Assembly (NCBI GenBank): GCA_949358305.1
Contig: OX442314.1
Coordinates: 50,228,581-50,292,580, forward strand
DNA from: Strigamia acuminata
Lineage: Eukaryota > Arthropoda > Chilopoda > Geophilomorpha > Linotaeniidae
Direction: 5' to 3'
Length of the DNA stretch: 64,000 bases
Shown here: positions 22,313 through 32,298 of the stretch, piece after piece
Layout of the letters: the number at the start of each line of letters is the position of its first letter
Numbering within the stretch: position 1 is the first letter of the stretch
The notes under the pieces: model-generated
Seen by the model: the letters and a program-made list of their open reading frames with translations, nothing else
Database searches by the model: none
What the model was told of the DNA's origin: nothing
Program-made: the position numbers and the translations under genes

Positions 22313-22472
22313 CATGAATGGTTTGGAAAATCGTTTTGATCGATATTTTTCTGACAGCCAGTTTATTTTAGCAGCAGTCACAATGCCTTGTTTTAAATTA
22401 TTGTGGCTCAATTCAGACATAGAAGTTTCTACTGCAAAGCGATTGCTGCAGTTAAAAATTGAAAATTGAAAA
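22313..22472 (+). pseudogene. hAT transposase fragment (middle part)
   Basis: A short frame reads NGLENRFDRYFSDSQFILA, then AVTMPCFKLLWL, ending at a TGA in a GAAAATT repeat. This is the pattern of hAT transposases just before the dimerisation region (Arg-Phe, then Ala-x-x-x-x-Pro-x-Phe-Lys-Leu-x-Trp). It is isolated and truncated on both sides. The matching C-terminal part is found at 24631-24811, so both may come from one broken element. Confidence 0.6.
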
Positions 22473-23891
22473 TTGAAAATTTTTTGAACTGGGTTGCTAC
22501 ACGGGGGACTTTGGCTTGAAACTCTCACTTGCAATGAGACTATCTTCTAAAATTTGATCCGGATAAGCAGCGAAATGTGAGCATACATGCGAAGCGCCTG
22601 GCATAAAGGTGCAGCTCTTAGCTCTGAGTTGCCCTACTACTCTTCAATGTTCTCGGGTTCACACCATTTCAATCCCTACCCTGTACCGAGTACTGGTTAG
22701 AAGCAACTACAAGTTGCTGATCACAACCCAAAGGTGCTGTGATTGGGACTCGGACAGCAAGACAAGCTGCCAAAGGTACGAGATTTTAATGGTGCAGTGA
22801 TCAAATGGTGCAGAGAGCTCATTAGGTCATAGCAATGATATCTGTGCTTTCAGGTGGCTACCAGCTTTGAAAAAAGACTGGAAATCTAACCTGTAACTTT
22901 TACAAACTCTTGAAATTATGCATTTCTTCTTCTTCCAAGTTGCTAGGTACTTGTGCAGATGCTTGAGAACTCAATACTTGAGAACTCAAATGAAACCACA
23001 ACCCTTCAACTTGGAAAACCTATTATTTTTACACCTTTCTTTATTTGCCAAATGCTGACATAATTATTTACTCTGAGGACAGTTTAACAGCCACCGCTGT
23101 CAATTGAAAATTTATCAGGTTCAAGCTCTGATAAAAGTTTGACAGTTCTAGATAAAGTGACTTTTTTTTTACTGATTTGTCAGCAGAAGATTAACCTTTA
23201 TTAATGGTAGTTTTGGATCTCCAAGAATCCATAAATAGAGCTTAGACATTGTGAAATTGCAATTTTCCATTCATACTACGTCTGCATTCATAACTGTCAA
23301 TTAGTTTCTTTCTTACCTGGTGAAGTAGATTTATACAAGTTAATTATTTTTGCCCAAATTGTTTGTGTAACTGTACATACTACAATGAGAAATACATTGC
23401 GGAATAAGTGGACCACAATAATTAATGGTTAAAATTGGATATTAGGAATTATCGGTCAAAATATTTTTTAAATTAAAATTTTGTCAACATAAAAAAGTAT
23501 TGAACTCAAATTGAAACAAATAGGAATTTATGTTTTAAATTTTGGCTTTTTTTAAAATTTAATTTTCTTCATTTACTGTTTCTATTTTCCATATTTAGAA
23601 TTCGTTGTACAATGTTATAGTGCAGTCTCATTGTAGCACAATTCAAATTTTGATTTTTTTTACACCTGATCACGCGTGACACTTATGGCAAGAATTTAGT
23701 AATAGATTGCAGATTATAGCTCAGGATTTAGCAATACCACAGCTTCTGCACTTTCAAGAACATCTTCAATCTTTGAACGATTCTGTGCTTGCAAGAACAT
23801 TCGTGCTACAACATACAATTGAGTAATTCAAAATAGAAAAATTAGTAATTATAAATGCTGTTCAGGGAATTTTAGCCGAATTACATGAGCA
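22473..23891. other. Repeat-derived noncoding stretch
   Basis: No gene supported. A segment at about 23047-23155 is repeated, in two pieces, at 25377-25436 and 25921-25952. It ends in a small hairpin, TTATCAG and CTGATAA around nine bases. Confidence 0.4.
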
Positions 23892-24341
23892 ATGGATGAT
23901 ACGACCCAAAAGAGCTACTCATGGAATCAGCCCACAGACCCGTGGCCAATCTGGCACGAATTTAATTCAAGAATGATAAAGATAGTGGATAATGTGGGAG
24001 CAGTCGCCGTGTGTTGTGGACGAAGCATTTCCAAAGTTTTAAATGAAAATGCATCGCCATTCGAGGCGAAACTCGAAGAAATCCGCCTGGCAGTGCATCA
24101 CGTCATGGACTGCAATCACGAAAAAGTAATCATTTATACAGATTCCTTAGACGCGCTGCAGTGTCTGAGTGGACAAAAACCTGAAATGTCATTAGTCATA
24201 GATTTACTATTTCAAGTTAGTCAAGTTGGATGTAACGTTTGTTTCTGCTGGATACCCAGCCTCAAAGGTATCCTGTTCGTTTTTGTCGCGATCGTTGAAG
24301 ATAAAAAATTGAATTTTCTATCAATAATTTTGTTTTTGTGA
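23892..24341 (+). pseudogene. Non-LTR retrotransposon RNase H fragment
   Basis: The frame contains EAKLEEIRLAVHHVMD, then VIIYTDSLDALQCLS, then CFCWIPSLKGI. This is the order of the catalytic Glu, the second Asp and the histidine-loop region of the RNase H domain at the end of jockey/R1-type LINE pol proteins. The first Asp and the last histidine are not seen, and the reverse transcriptase is missing, so this is a decayed fragment. A related piece sharing AVCCGR occurs at 36830-36880. Confidence 0.6.
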
Positions 24342-24630
24342 AGTTGATACACAGTTAAAACCACACCACCAGAGGGAAACTGTTATTGTTGTTGTTTATC
24401 AGTTGTTAAGCAAATCAATCGCTAATGTCGTCTGCTCGATATACGTTTGTAACAAAGATGACAGAATAAAAGCACTTGGAATTTAAGATTCAAAGATTCA
24501 AGATCCATTCACTGACACCTCACAGTTTTGATATTTTATAATCGTAATTTTTTTTTATTCATCTTCAGATGTTTCAGGAGAGAAAAGGACTGGTGAAGAG
24601 ATTGGGGAAGTGGTGGAAAATACACATTAC

Positions 24631-24811
24631 TGATTTCCTAACTTGGCCTACTTGGCCCGAAAGTATTTATGCCTTCAAGCCACCAGCGTCCCCAGTGAGA
24701 GAGTATTCAGTTGTGGGGGAAAAGTGATTACAGATGCTCGCACATGTTTAACTCCTGAGCACGCCGAGGAGCAAATTTTTCTAAGAATGGACAAACATTT
24801 ACTGCTTTGAG
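24631..24811 (+). pseudogene. hAT transposase C-terminal dimerisation domain
   Basis: An open stretch reads LAYLARKYLCLQATSVPSER, then VFSCGGKVITDARTCLTPEH, then FLRMDKHLLL and stop. This is the hallmark hAT C-terminal pattern (Ala-Thr-Ser, Ser-Glu-Arg-x-Phe-Ser, Gly-Gly, Leu-Thr-Pro-Glu). No upstream transposase frame joins it directly, so it is a remnant, probably of the same element as 22313-22472. Confidence 0.75.
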
Positions 24812-24946
24812 TCCTTTTCATTTGCTTAATTTTATTTTCACATTTGTAATTTCAATTTGTTTTTAAATAAAATTTTTCTTATATATTACAAAACAGTTAC
24901 TTTTGCCATGCCATTAAGAAGGCATTAAGTAAATTCAATAAATTGC

Positions 24947-25290
24947 GATACATTGCGATTGCGATAAATTGCGATGCATTGCGATATTGCGATATCTTGC
25001 GATATTGCGATATCTTGCGATATTGCGATATCTTGCGATATTGCGATATCTTGCGATATTGCGATATCTTGCGATATTGCGATATCTTGCGATATTGCGA
25101 TATCTTGCGATATTGCGATATCTTGCGATATTGCGATATCTTGCGATATTGCGATATCTTGCGATATCTTGCGATATTGCGATATCTTGCGATATTGCGA
25201 TATCTTGCGATATTGCGATATCTTGCGATATTGCGATATCTTGCGATATTGCGATATCTTGCGATATTGCGATATCTTGCGATTATTGCG
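24947..25290. repeat. Tandem satellite, 18-bp unit GCGATATTGCGATATCTT
   Basis: About 17 units follow head to tail. Each holds GATATC and two GCGATAT words, so the array is largely self-complementary. One junction near 25150-25165 lacks half a unit. The long open frames on both strands are products of the repeat and not genes. The array fades on both sides into variants of GCGAT, and a CAGGCCTAG string at about 25361 may be the end of a hAT-like MITE. Confidence 0.9.
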
Positions 25291-26135
25291 ATTTATACGT
25301 ATCGCGATATAATCGCAACAATCAAATATTGCATTCGCATTCGCAACAATCCAATATCGCACAGGCCTAGCCAAAACGCCAAATCCTCACATAATTATTT
25401 ACTCTGAGGACGGTTTAACAGCCACCACTGTCAATTCTGCACATTTAGCTGCAGCAAATGCCATGCTAGATTTGAGAAATAAATGTTTTCCGATTTATTT
25501 CTTTTTGAATATTTTTTGATTTATTACTGTTTGAATGTCTTTTCGCAGTCTATTTTCATTCGATATTTCTCTCTCTCTAACATATGTTGTTCGAGATATC
25601 GCAACCAGAATTTACTCAGGTTTGACGAAGTTGAAGTTGTCGGAAGGCAACGCGAAATTGGATGATCAAGCGCGCAGTCCGTGCGGTTTCAGTTAAGGGG
25701 GTTCTTGAGTTTATTTGGGGGGTTTTGGCTGGCGAAAGATTATAATCAATTTAGGGGGAAATGAGTCATAAATGGGGGAAAAATAATTTGTCACCCAGTT
25801 TTATTTTGCTCTTTCATTTGGTGTTTTTATGTATAAAAAGTTATTTGTATAATAAAAACTCAGTTTTTAAGTTGTGTGTTTCCATGACCAACAGTTAAAG
25901 AATACAGAATAGAAATGTAATTGAAAAATTATCAGGTTCAAGCTCTGATAAAATTGAATATTTTAAGTGTCAGAATGATGATTGCCTAGGGCAAGTGAAA
26001 CCCAATGAACCACGGTTTGTTGAGTTTTACATTCACTTTGTTTCACAGACGGCTTTTTGCCCGGGAGTGTGGCGGGTCCATAACTTTCGTATGTTTTAAT
26101 AACTGTATCGTAACATCATTCATTCTAAATGAAAC
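25291..26135. other. Noncoding stretch with partial repeat copies
   Basis: Contains the second copies of the repeat seen at 23047-23155, split by about 485 bp. No gene supported. It ends at the GAAAC target duplication of element C (26131-26135). Confidence 0.4.
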
Positions 26136-26349
26136 TGTTGTGTACACACTCACAACTAATCAACTAATTGATTGACTTTGTAATAATTGAGAATACATCT
26201 GATTGTTAATGAGAAATTATGTAATCTACTTTTGGTTGCAATAGCAATTTGGCATAATAAACAGTCGACTAACCGAAATCAAAGAGTGAAGTTTGTGTGT
26301 GTTTTGCTTGAATCTTCAAAATGAGAATAAGTGGACATTAGATTCAACA
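26136..26349 (+). repeat. 5' LTR of element C
   Basis: Direct repeat of 35281-35494. GAAAC precedes it. A TTTGGCATAATAAAC string inside could serve as polyadenylation signal. Confidence 0.93.
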
Positions 26350-26368
26350 CTGGTATCCACGATGGGAT
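26350..26368 (+). promoter_or_regulatory. Primer binding site of element C
   Basis: CTGGTATCCACGATGGGA begins one base after the LTR with TGG, the complement of a tRNA CCA end. I do not assign a tRNA. Confidence 0.55.
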
Positions 26369-26547
26369 ACAGTGGAATTACCATGTTTTTGATGTGATTA
26401 TACACAAATTAAGTGAGGTAAATGACTTATTTGACGTGACAGTTTTGGCCTGTTCCATTTAGGGCCCGACTCGCAGGGGCGAGCGGTTTGGCGGTTAAGT
26501 TCAATCGTTACTAATTTTTGCGGTGAATTTTAAAGAGAAACATTGTA

Positions 26548-28353
26548 ATGGCACAGATGGTGCTAGGGGTTGTGCCCCCATTCACGGGAGTTTCCCTACA
26601 GAACTGGACTTCATGGAAGGAAACATTCGAACACTTTGTAACCCTAAATGATATTGCAGACGACAAAAAGGTGCCGTTGCTGCTTACGGTGGTGGGGGTG
26701 CCCACCTACGAGAAGATGAAGAGGTTAGTTCAGCCGAAAATACTCGCCAAAACGCCACTGGATGAGATCCTGAAAGCCATGGATGGCTATTATGAGTCTA
26801 TCAATACTCCATATGCATCGCGACAGAAGTTAGGCGCCAAAAAGCGTCAAAAAGGAGAGAGTATTGAAAAATACATAGCAGATTTAAGAATCCTCGCTTA
26901 ACAGTGCGATTTCACGACCAAGGAGGAGACGGACAGTGCGGTCATCGACCAGGTGGTCAGGGGCGCGAGGAACGCCCCATTGTACGTGAAATATTGTTAG
27001 GCATGCCAATGTCGGTCACCAAGATGACAAAATTAGCCGTCTCGCATGAAATGGCCCATTTGGTCTCAGCTGAGAGTGATGAGGTGCTGCCCATCACGGA
27101 GAGCAACAAAAACAAGTCCGCAGCGGTAATGCAGATGGCAACCGGCAGAGGTAGAGGCGGTTTTAGAGGACGACCGGCGTATGGACAGCAAGCGCCAGGG
27201 GCCACGGCCGGCGCGGCGGCGGGAACGTCGGGTTTTGGCGGCCAACAACGTGGGAATGCACGGCGGCCATGGCGAGGAAGACAGGACGGCAACAGAGGAC
27301 GCGGAGCTTCCCCGGTGGGCCGAGATGGCCAACCGATTAAGTGTTTCAGGTGCGGCGGGCCCCATTTTGTGCGGGATTGTCCATTTGATCCCGTTTACGG
27401 AGCGCCAGCGGCCCCGGTGGGGGCAGCGGGAGTTCGCCCAGCACCAGTATGGAAGCGACGCCAACGTGAGACTGAAGTGGAGTGCGGGAGAACGGAATTC
27501 CCGCCCGAAGAAGAGCTGGGTTTTCTAGGCGCATACGCTAACGAGGAGTGGAAACAACGGCGTGTGCCAGTGAATGAAGTGCACGAACAGGAGGAAGATT
27601 ACACGTTGTATCAACTGTCGGCCAGGAAGAGACGGTCACAACCACTCATTATTACTGTGATAATTAATACTTTGCTTTTTAAGATGCTGTTGGACACTGG
27701 AAGTGAACTTTCCATTCTGAACCTGGCGGATTGCAACAAATTGCTGAAGAGAGGACTGTTGCAGCCAGATGATATAAGGCCATCAGCAATTCAATTATTT
27801 GCTTATCAACACCAGCCGGTCAAGGTGTTAGGAGTTGTGACAGCGCAAGTCAGACTGAAGGAGGTTACCAAACAGGTGGATTTTATTTTGGTTGGGAGTC
27901 AAGGACCCAGTTTAGTGGGGCGAGACTTTGTGCAACTATTTGGTTTGCACACTGTATTGCAAGCTGTGGATCGCCCGGAGATGTCGCGAGATATATTTGC
28001 GGTGAAAACAACCATCGAGGGGTTGCCAGCGACAAGTTCGCAGCCAAGTGCGAGCGGCTATTGTCAGGGGTTGCGACAGCTTTTACATAAATATGAAACA
28101 GTGTTCGAGGAAAGATTAGGGACTTATACTGGTGAACCAATCGAATTAGTGTTGAGGCAGGACGCCACCCCAAGATTCTATCGTCCGCGCCCTGTGCCAT
28201 TTCCGTTGAGAGCGGCGGTAGATAGGGAGATTGACCGCTTGGTCGAGGAGGGAGTTTTCCGACCGGTTGCTTATTCGGCGTGGGGGACACCATTAGTGAC
28301 GGTCAAAAAGAAAGATGGGGGTGTGAGACTCTGTGGGGACTACCGCTCCACAG
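26548..28353 (+). pseudogene. Gag and start of pol of element C, broken
   Basis: The ATG at 26548 opens a capsid-like Gag (PPFTGVSLQNW, WTSWKETFEHFV, YIADLRILA) that ends at TAA (26899-26901). The same frame continues with capsid-like sequence to about 26980; the sense frame then moves to that of 26904-28376, with IVREILLG and MSVTKMTKLAVSHEMAH. So one stop and one frameshift disrupt gag. The second frame has an Arg/Gly-rich region, a CCHC knuckle (CFRCGGPHFVRDC, about 27340-27380), an aspartic protease (FKMLLDTGSELSI, about 27680-27710; LVGRDFVQL) and the start of reverse transcriptase (VKKKDGGVRLCGDYRST), where it meets the inserted LTR at 28354. Gag and pol appear to share one frame in this element. 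Confidence 0.85.
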
Positions 28354-28677
28354 TGTTGGATATTGAACCGAGTTAATTGTAAAAACCATCTATAAATTCC
28401 GTTATTGTATAGAATAATCGAAGTTATGCATAAGAGTCTTTGATTGTAACATAAGAATGAAACGTGTTATAATAATATGTGGAATTGTAAGAATTTAGAA
28501 TTACAAACGAACTCGAAATGTAAACATGTAGCAACGATCGTGCGGAGAAACGAGCGATAACAACTGTCAAAATTAGTGTTTCTAAACACATGAATGTAAT
28601 CAAAGTCGTGGTGCAATTAAACGCAAATACAAATCGTGCAACAGACTCGTCTCTTTCAATTAACTCCGGATTCGACA
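28354..28677 (+). repeat. 5' LTR of element D
   Basis: The stretch begins TGTTGGATATT exactly where the reverse transcriptase of element C breaks off, and ends about TTCGACA. It is followed at 28680 by CTGGCGACGAGGAT, a primer-site-like sequence. Its first 181 bp recur inverted at 30549-30729, nearly identical (one mismatch noticed). Confidence 0.7.
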
Positions 28678-28828
28678 AGCTGGCGACGAGGATTTTAACC
28701 AAAAGGCGGATTCGAACTCACATAAACTTTGAATGTGTGCGAACGGTTTGAGATATGTACTCGTTCGTAATTGCGTTTTGAGTTTAATATTCGGAGCTTA
28801 TGCCACCTTTGTTCTTGTAGCGATCACC

Positions 28829-30547
28829 ATGACGGACCCGATAAAGCAAACGATCCCGCCGTCGCTGCCGTCATCGTCGTTATCCACAACCGACTTGATA
28901 GCGGCAATTTCCTCCTTGGTCAAGGCGCAAACGGATCGCCCTTCGCATTTGCTTGGCAACATCACACCCTTCACCGGCAAGTCCGAAGAGGCTTGGACGC
29001 AGTACGTCCACCAATTCAAAGATTTTTGTGGCCTGAATCATGTCAAGGATGACGAGAGGAAAAAGCTGCTCACGACGGTGATCGGCACCGAAGGTTACGG
29101 ATTAATTAGGGACCTCATTTACCCGGAAACGATCGAAAAAGCCACGTTTGATGATGTTGTCGCGAAGTTAACTGAGCATTATCAAGCCATAACACGGCCC
29201 CACGTTCAAAAGTATAAATTGGCTGGGATAAGACGCCAACCAGGCGAGAGTGTGGCCAAATTCGTTGCCGACCTACGCGCACAAGCGCGCCTATGCAAAT
29301 TTCTGTCGAAAGACGTCAACGAGGAGGCAATATTGACCCAGTTTATATCCGGCATAAACAACGACAAACTGCGCCTTCACCTCCTCGAAGAAGAAAGTCT
29401 GGATCTGGCAACGGCGATTAAATTGGCGTTGGCAGCCGAAGCAGCTGTTCAAGGCCAACTTATCTACAAAAAGCAAAAAGAGCTTGTTTCTGTCCTGGGC
29501 ACTGATGCTGATAAAGCCCAACCGGGCACGTCGACAGACATTTACCGGATCAATGTTGCGGCACAGCCCTACCAGCCGTTTGGGGCACGCGGAAGAGCGT
29601 TTAACCCACCGGGCCGTGGCCGTACGCGAGGACCGGTTGGCCCACCCGTCAGCAACGGGTTGCCAAATCGCTTAGCCATGACAATTGATCAACTCGTGGG
29701 CAAGTGCAAACGTTGTGGCGGAGACCACAAAGGGCAGTTGTGCCCATTCATGACAGCAAAATGTTATCGCTGCGGCGGCATCGGACACCTAGCGAGGGTG
29801 TGCATGAAGACCGATGCCGGACCGTCCAGTGACTTGGGGCAACGGCCCCGCCCTGAAACATTTGGGTTCAACCAGCGCAAAGTGCCGGTTAATTGGATAT
29901 TGGAACGTGGCGCCGAAGCAAGCCAACAACAGCAACAACAACAACAACAACAATTCGTGCGACAACAACAACAACAACGTCAACAACAACAACAACGTCA
30001 ACAACAACAACAACAACAGCGATACTTGTACCCTCACCAGGGATACCAGAACGATCAAAGCGTAGTGCCGGAACGGAATTGGGACTATCAACGCCCACAA
30101 CAACAACAACAACAACAACAACAACGATTTGAAGCGCAACAGCAACAGCAGCAACAACAACAGTGGAACCAGTATCCAAACCAACCGACGGATTACCAGT
30201 CGAGCCCCGATGACTATTACGTTTTCATGGTCACCGGTTCGGACCAGCGGTTCCCACCAATTGAGTTAGCCGTGACGCTGAACGGCAGGCCTGTCCGAAT
30301 GTTGATGGACACGGGTTGTGAGCAATCGCTGATGACCCGCGACGCGTACAACGCACTGTGGCCCGACGCGATGACGGCACCAGTCGTGAGATATGCCCAT
30401 GATACACTGCGAACGTACAGCGGCCATCGTGTCGAGGTTTATGGAAAAATCGAAGTTGAAATAGCTGAAGCAAACAGGTCAGCAATTGTTCGTGAAGTGA
30501 TTACAACTGATTTTGACATTTCTGTTCGTTCGCTTTCTCGCTTATAA
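28829..30547 (+). CDS. Gag and truncated protease of element D
   Basis: The likely start is the ATG at 28829 (an in-frame ATG at 28733 lies 32 codons upstream). The N-terminal part is a typical gypsy capsid region: LLGNITPFTGKSEEAW, FVADLRAQARLCKF, FISGINNDKLRLHLLEE. After an RGR-rich linker come two zinc knuckles, CKRCGGDHKGQLC (about 29703-29741) and CYRCGGIGHLARVC (about 29763-29804). A long Gln-rich tract coded by CAA repeats follows (29920-30170), and then the start of an aspartic protease (VRMLMDTGCEQSLM near 30305). The protease stops at about 30548, where an inverted LTR fragment begins, so reverse transcriptase and integrase are absent. The Gag frame itself is intact and might be translated. 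Confidence 0.82.
   Translation: MTDPIKQTIPPSLPSSSLSTTDLIAAISSLVKAQTDRPSHLLGNITPFTGKSEEAWTQYVHQFKDFCGLNHVKDDERKKLLTTVIGTEGYGLIRDLIYPETIEKATFDDVVAKLTEHYQAITRPHVQKYKLAGIRRQPGESVAKFVADLRAQARLCKFLSKDVNEEAILTQFISGINNDKLRLHLLEEESLDLATAIKLALAAEAAVQGQLIYKKQKELVSVLGTDADKAQPGTSTDIYRINVAAQPYQPFGARGRAFNPPGRGRTRGPVGPPVSNGLPNRLAMTIDQLVGKCKRCGGDHKGQLCPFMTAKCYRCGGIGHLARVCMKTDAGPSSDLGQRPRPETFGFNQRKVPVNWILERGAEASQQQQQQQQQQFVRQQQQQRQQQQQRQQQQQQQRYLYPHQGYQNDQSVVPERNWDYQRPQQQQQQQQQRFEAQQQQQQQQQWNQYPNQPTDYQSSPDDYYVFMVTGSDQRFPPIELAVTLNGRPVRMLMDTGCEQSLMTRDAYNALWPDAMTAPVVRYAHDTLRTYSGHRVEVYGKIEVEIAEANRSAIVREVITTDFDISVRSLSRL
29920..30170 (+). repeat. CAA-rich trinucleotide tracts coding polyglutamine in Gag D
   Basis: Several runs of CAA and CAG codons, broken by short other sequence. 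A matching tract on the other strand (GTT runs, 30836-30904) follows the Gag of D', which shows that both elements share this region. Confidence 0.85.
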
Positions 30548-30548
30548 A

Positions 30549-30729
30549 TTGCTACGTGTTTACATTTCGAGTTCGTTTGTAATTCTAAATTCTTACAATT
30601 CCACATATTATTATAACACGTTTCATTCTTATGTTACAATCAAAGACTCTTATGCATAACTTCGATTATTCTATACAATAACGGAATTTATAGATGGTTT
30701 TTACAATTAACTCGGTTCAATATCCAACA
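30549..30729 (-). repeat. Inverted LTR fragment (3' LTR of element D')
   Basis: Inverted copy of 28354-28534. On the minus strand the LTR start TGTTGG (30729) follows a purine tract, TCTAGGGAGA (30739-30730). This is the layout of a 3' LTR of a minus-strand element. It is cut after 181 bp, where it joins the truncated protease of D. Confidence 0.8.
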
Positions 30730-30835
30730 TCTCCCTAGACATTTGACACATTTCAAATTTCTTTACGAATACGACGACGCCACTTAGCCGTGCTGGACGT
30801 CGGGTATGGTTGATAAGCTTTCGTTGATGCAATTG

Positions 30836-30857
30836 TTGTTGTTGTTATAGCTGATGC

Positions 30858-30904
<47 letters not shown>
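30836..30904 (-). repeat. CAA trinucleotide run after the Gag of D'
   Basis: A near-perfect GTT run on the plus strand, CAA on the coding strand. It corresponds to the Gln tract of Gag D but lies behind the stop codon of D'. Confidence 0.85.
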
Positions 30905-30905
<1 letters not shown>

Positions 30906-32224
30906 CAGTTGTTCTCCGTGTTTGCTTCAAGCATCCAATTAATTGGTACCCTACGTTGATTGAACGACGTTGCTTCGTTCACAGGACGTTGTCCAAACTC
31001 GCGTTGTTGAGTGTTGATACTCCACATGCATACCCTCGCTAGGTGGCCGACACCACCACACGGGCAGCATTTGGCCTCGATAAATGGGCATCGCACGCCC
31101 TTGTGGTCACCACCACAACGTATGCATTTTCCTGCCAATTGGTCAACTGTCACCGATGGACACCCATCAGTGCAAACAGGGCCAGATACGTCAGCAAATC
31201 TCCTGGACCTCCCTCTTCCCGGGGGGAAAGAACCTCTGCTACGGCCGGGATCAAAGGGATACTGTCTGGAGTTTGCATCGACTTGATAAACGTCTGCAGA
31301 CACCACTTGCGGTGACCTCTGCAGATCCGCAGAAGCCAAACCAAGCTCAATGTTGCGTACTTTCTTGTAAATTAATTGCAGTTGTGTTTCCTTGTAATGG
31401 TCTAATCCCAATACCAACTCGTGGACCTTTTCGCCGAGACTTCCTTCGTTTATTTTCATCTGCGCGACAATTTCCTTCATCTTGTTCTCCAAGTCTGCAT
31501 CTTGGTTGATATTTTCGATCAATTTTCTCTGCAATTCGCTCATCTCATTATCATATTCGTTTTTTACTTTCTCCGTTTCTATTTGCTTCTGCTCGAGCTT
31601 CGTCTGCATGGCTTGAAGTGTTGAATGCATTTGGATTTCCACATGTTTCGTTTCAAAACTCCGTTCTTGTTGTAATGTTTCTAGCTGACCATTCTTAAAC
31701 TTCATTTGAATCTCGAGGTCTTGTACTTTGGCTTGGTGTATTTTAAGTTCTGCATCCAATTTGCTCGGCGACTTGAGCGCGTTTTTGATGCACAATTCCT
31801 CTATTCTGCAGTACTCGTCTTGGAATTTAATCACGTCGCCCATCAAATTGTTGGTCAAGCTTCGTTCCTCTTTGGCATGTTCCTGCATGTCTTTGCGGAT
31901 GGTTTTCATCAGTCTGTCCGTCAATTCCTTCTCGTTGCTCGAGACCACGTCCTGCTCGCGTTTCAAACTCTTCTTCAGTTGCACCAGGCGGTTCGTGTGG
32001 TCGTTTTTGAATCCTTCCTCGAGTGCCACGAGGAATTTCGCTCGTTTGCGTTGCACCGTTCGGTTGTGTTCGGTGCAAACTAGCACGATTTCTGCGAGCA
32101 GTTGGTCCCGTTCTAATTGGATTTGCAGGACGAGTTCGTTGCGCTTACAGTTGAGCATGTCGTCCAGTTTTTTACGCTTGGAGTCCGCGGACGAATTGAG
32201 TTCGTTGCGAGTCTGTTCGATCAT
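30905..32224 (-). CDS. Chimeric Gag of element D': long coiled coil fused to zinc-knuckle region
   Basis: The ATG at 32224 opens a 439-aa intact frame. Residues 1 to about 281 are a highly charged helix-forming region with heptad character and many Glu, Lys, Gln and Leu (for example LKKSLKREQDVVSSNEKELT, LQAMQTKLEQKQIETEKVKN), and have no resemblance to the capsid of Gag D. From QLIYKK onward the protein aligns with Gag D without a break: a DVYQVD or DIYRIN block, an RGR-rich linker, TVDQLAGKC or TIDQLVGKC, two zinc knuckles (CIRCGGDHKGVRC; CCPCGGVGHLARVC, where one Tyr-Arg pair is Cys-Pro), and FNQRRVPINW. So the capsid part was replaced by a coiled coil at a precise point. Pol is missing downstream. 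The frame is also open for more than 60 bases upstream of the ATG. The origin of the coiled coil, host gene or other element, is unknown. Confidence 0.78.
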
Positions 32225-32298
32225 AGCCACCGTTTTTCCTCGTTCGTAATTCGATTCGTCTCTGAGGGTAGAGTGAGCTTTGACGAGTGAGGTGAGGA

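Noticed and set aside
24925-25407. Long open frames on both strands (up to 154 codons)
   Set aside because: They are produced by the 18-bp satellite; the peptide is a plain repeat and the frames exist on both strands.
29789-30184. Leucine- and valine-rich frames on the minus strand
   Set aside because: Antisense of the polyglutamine CAA tracts of Gag D.
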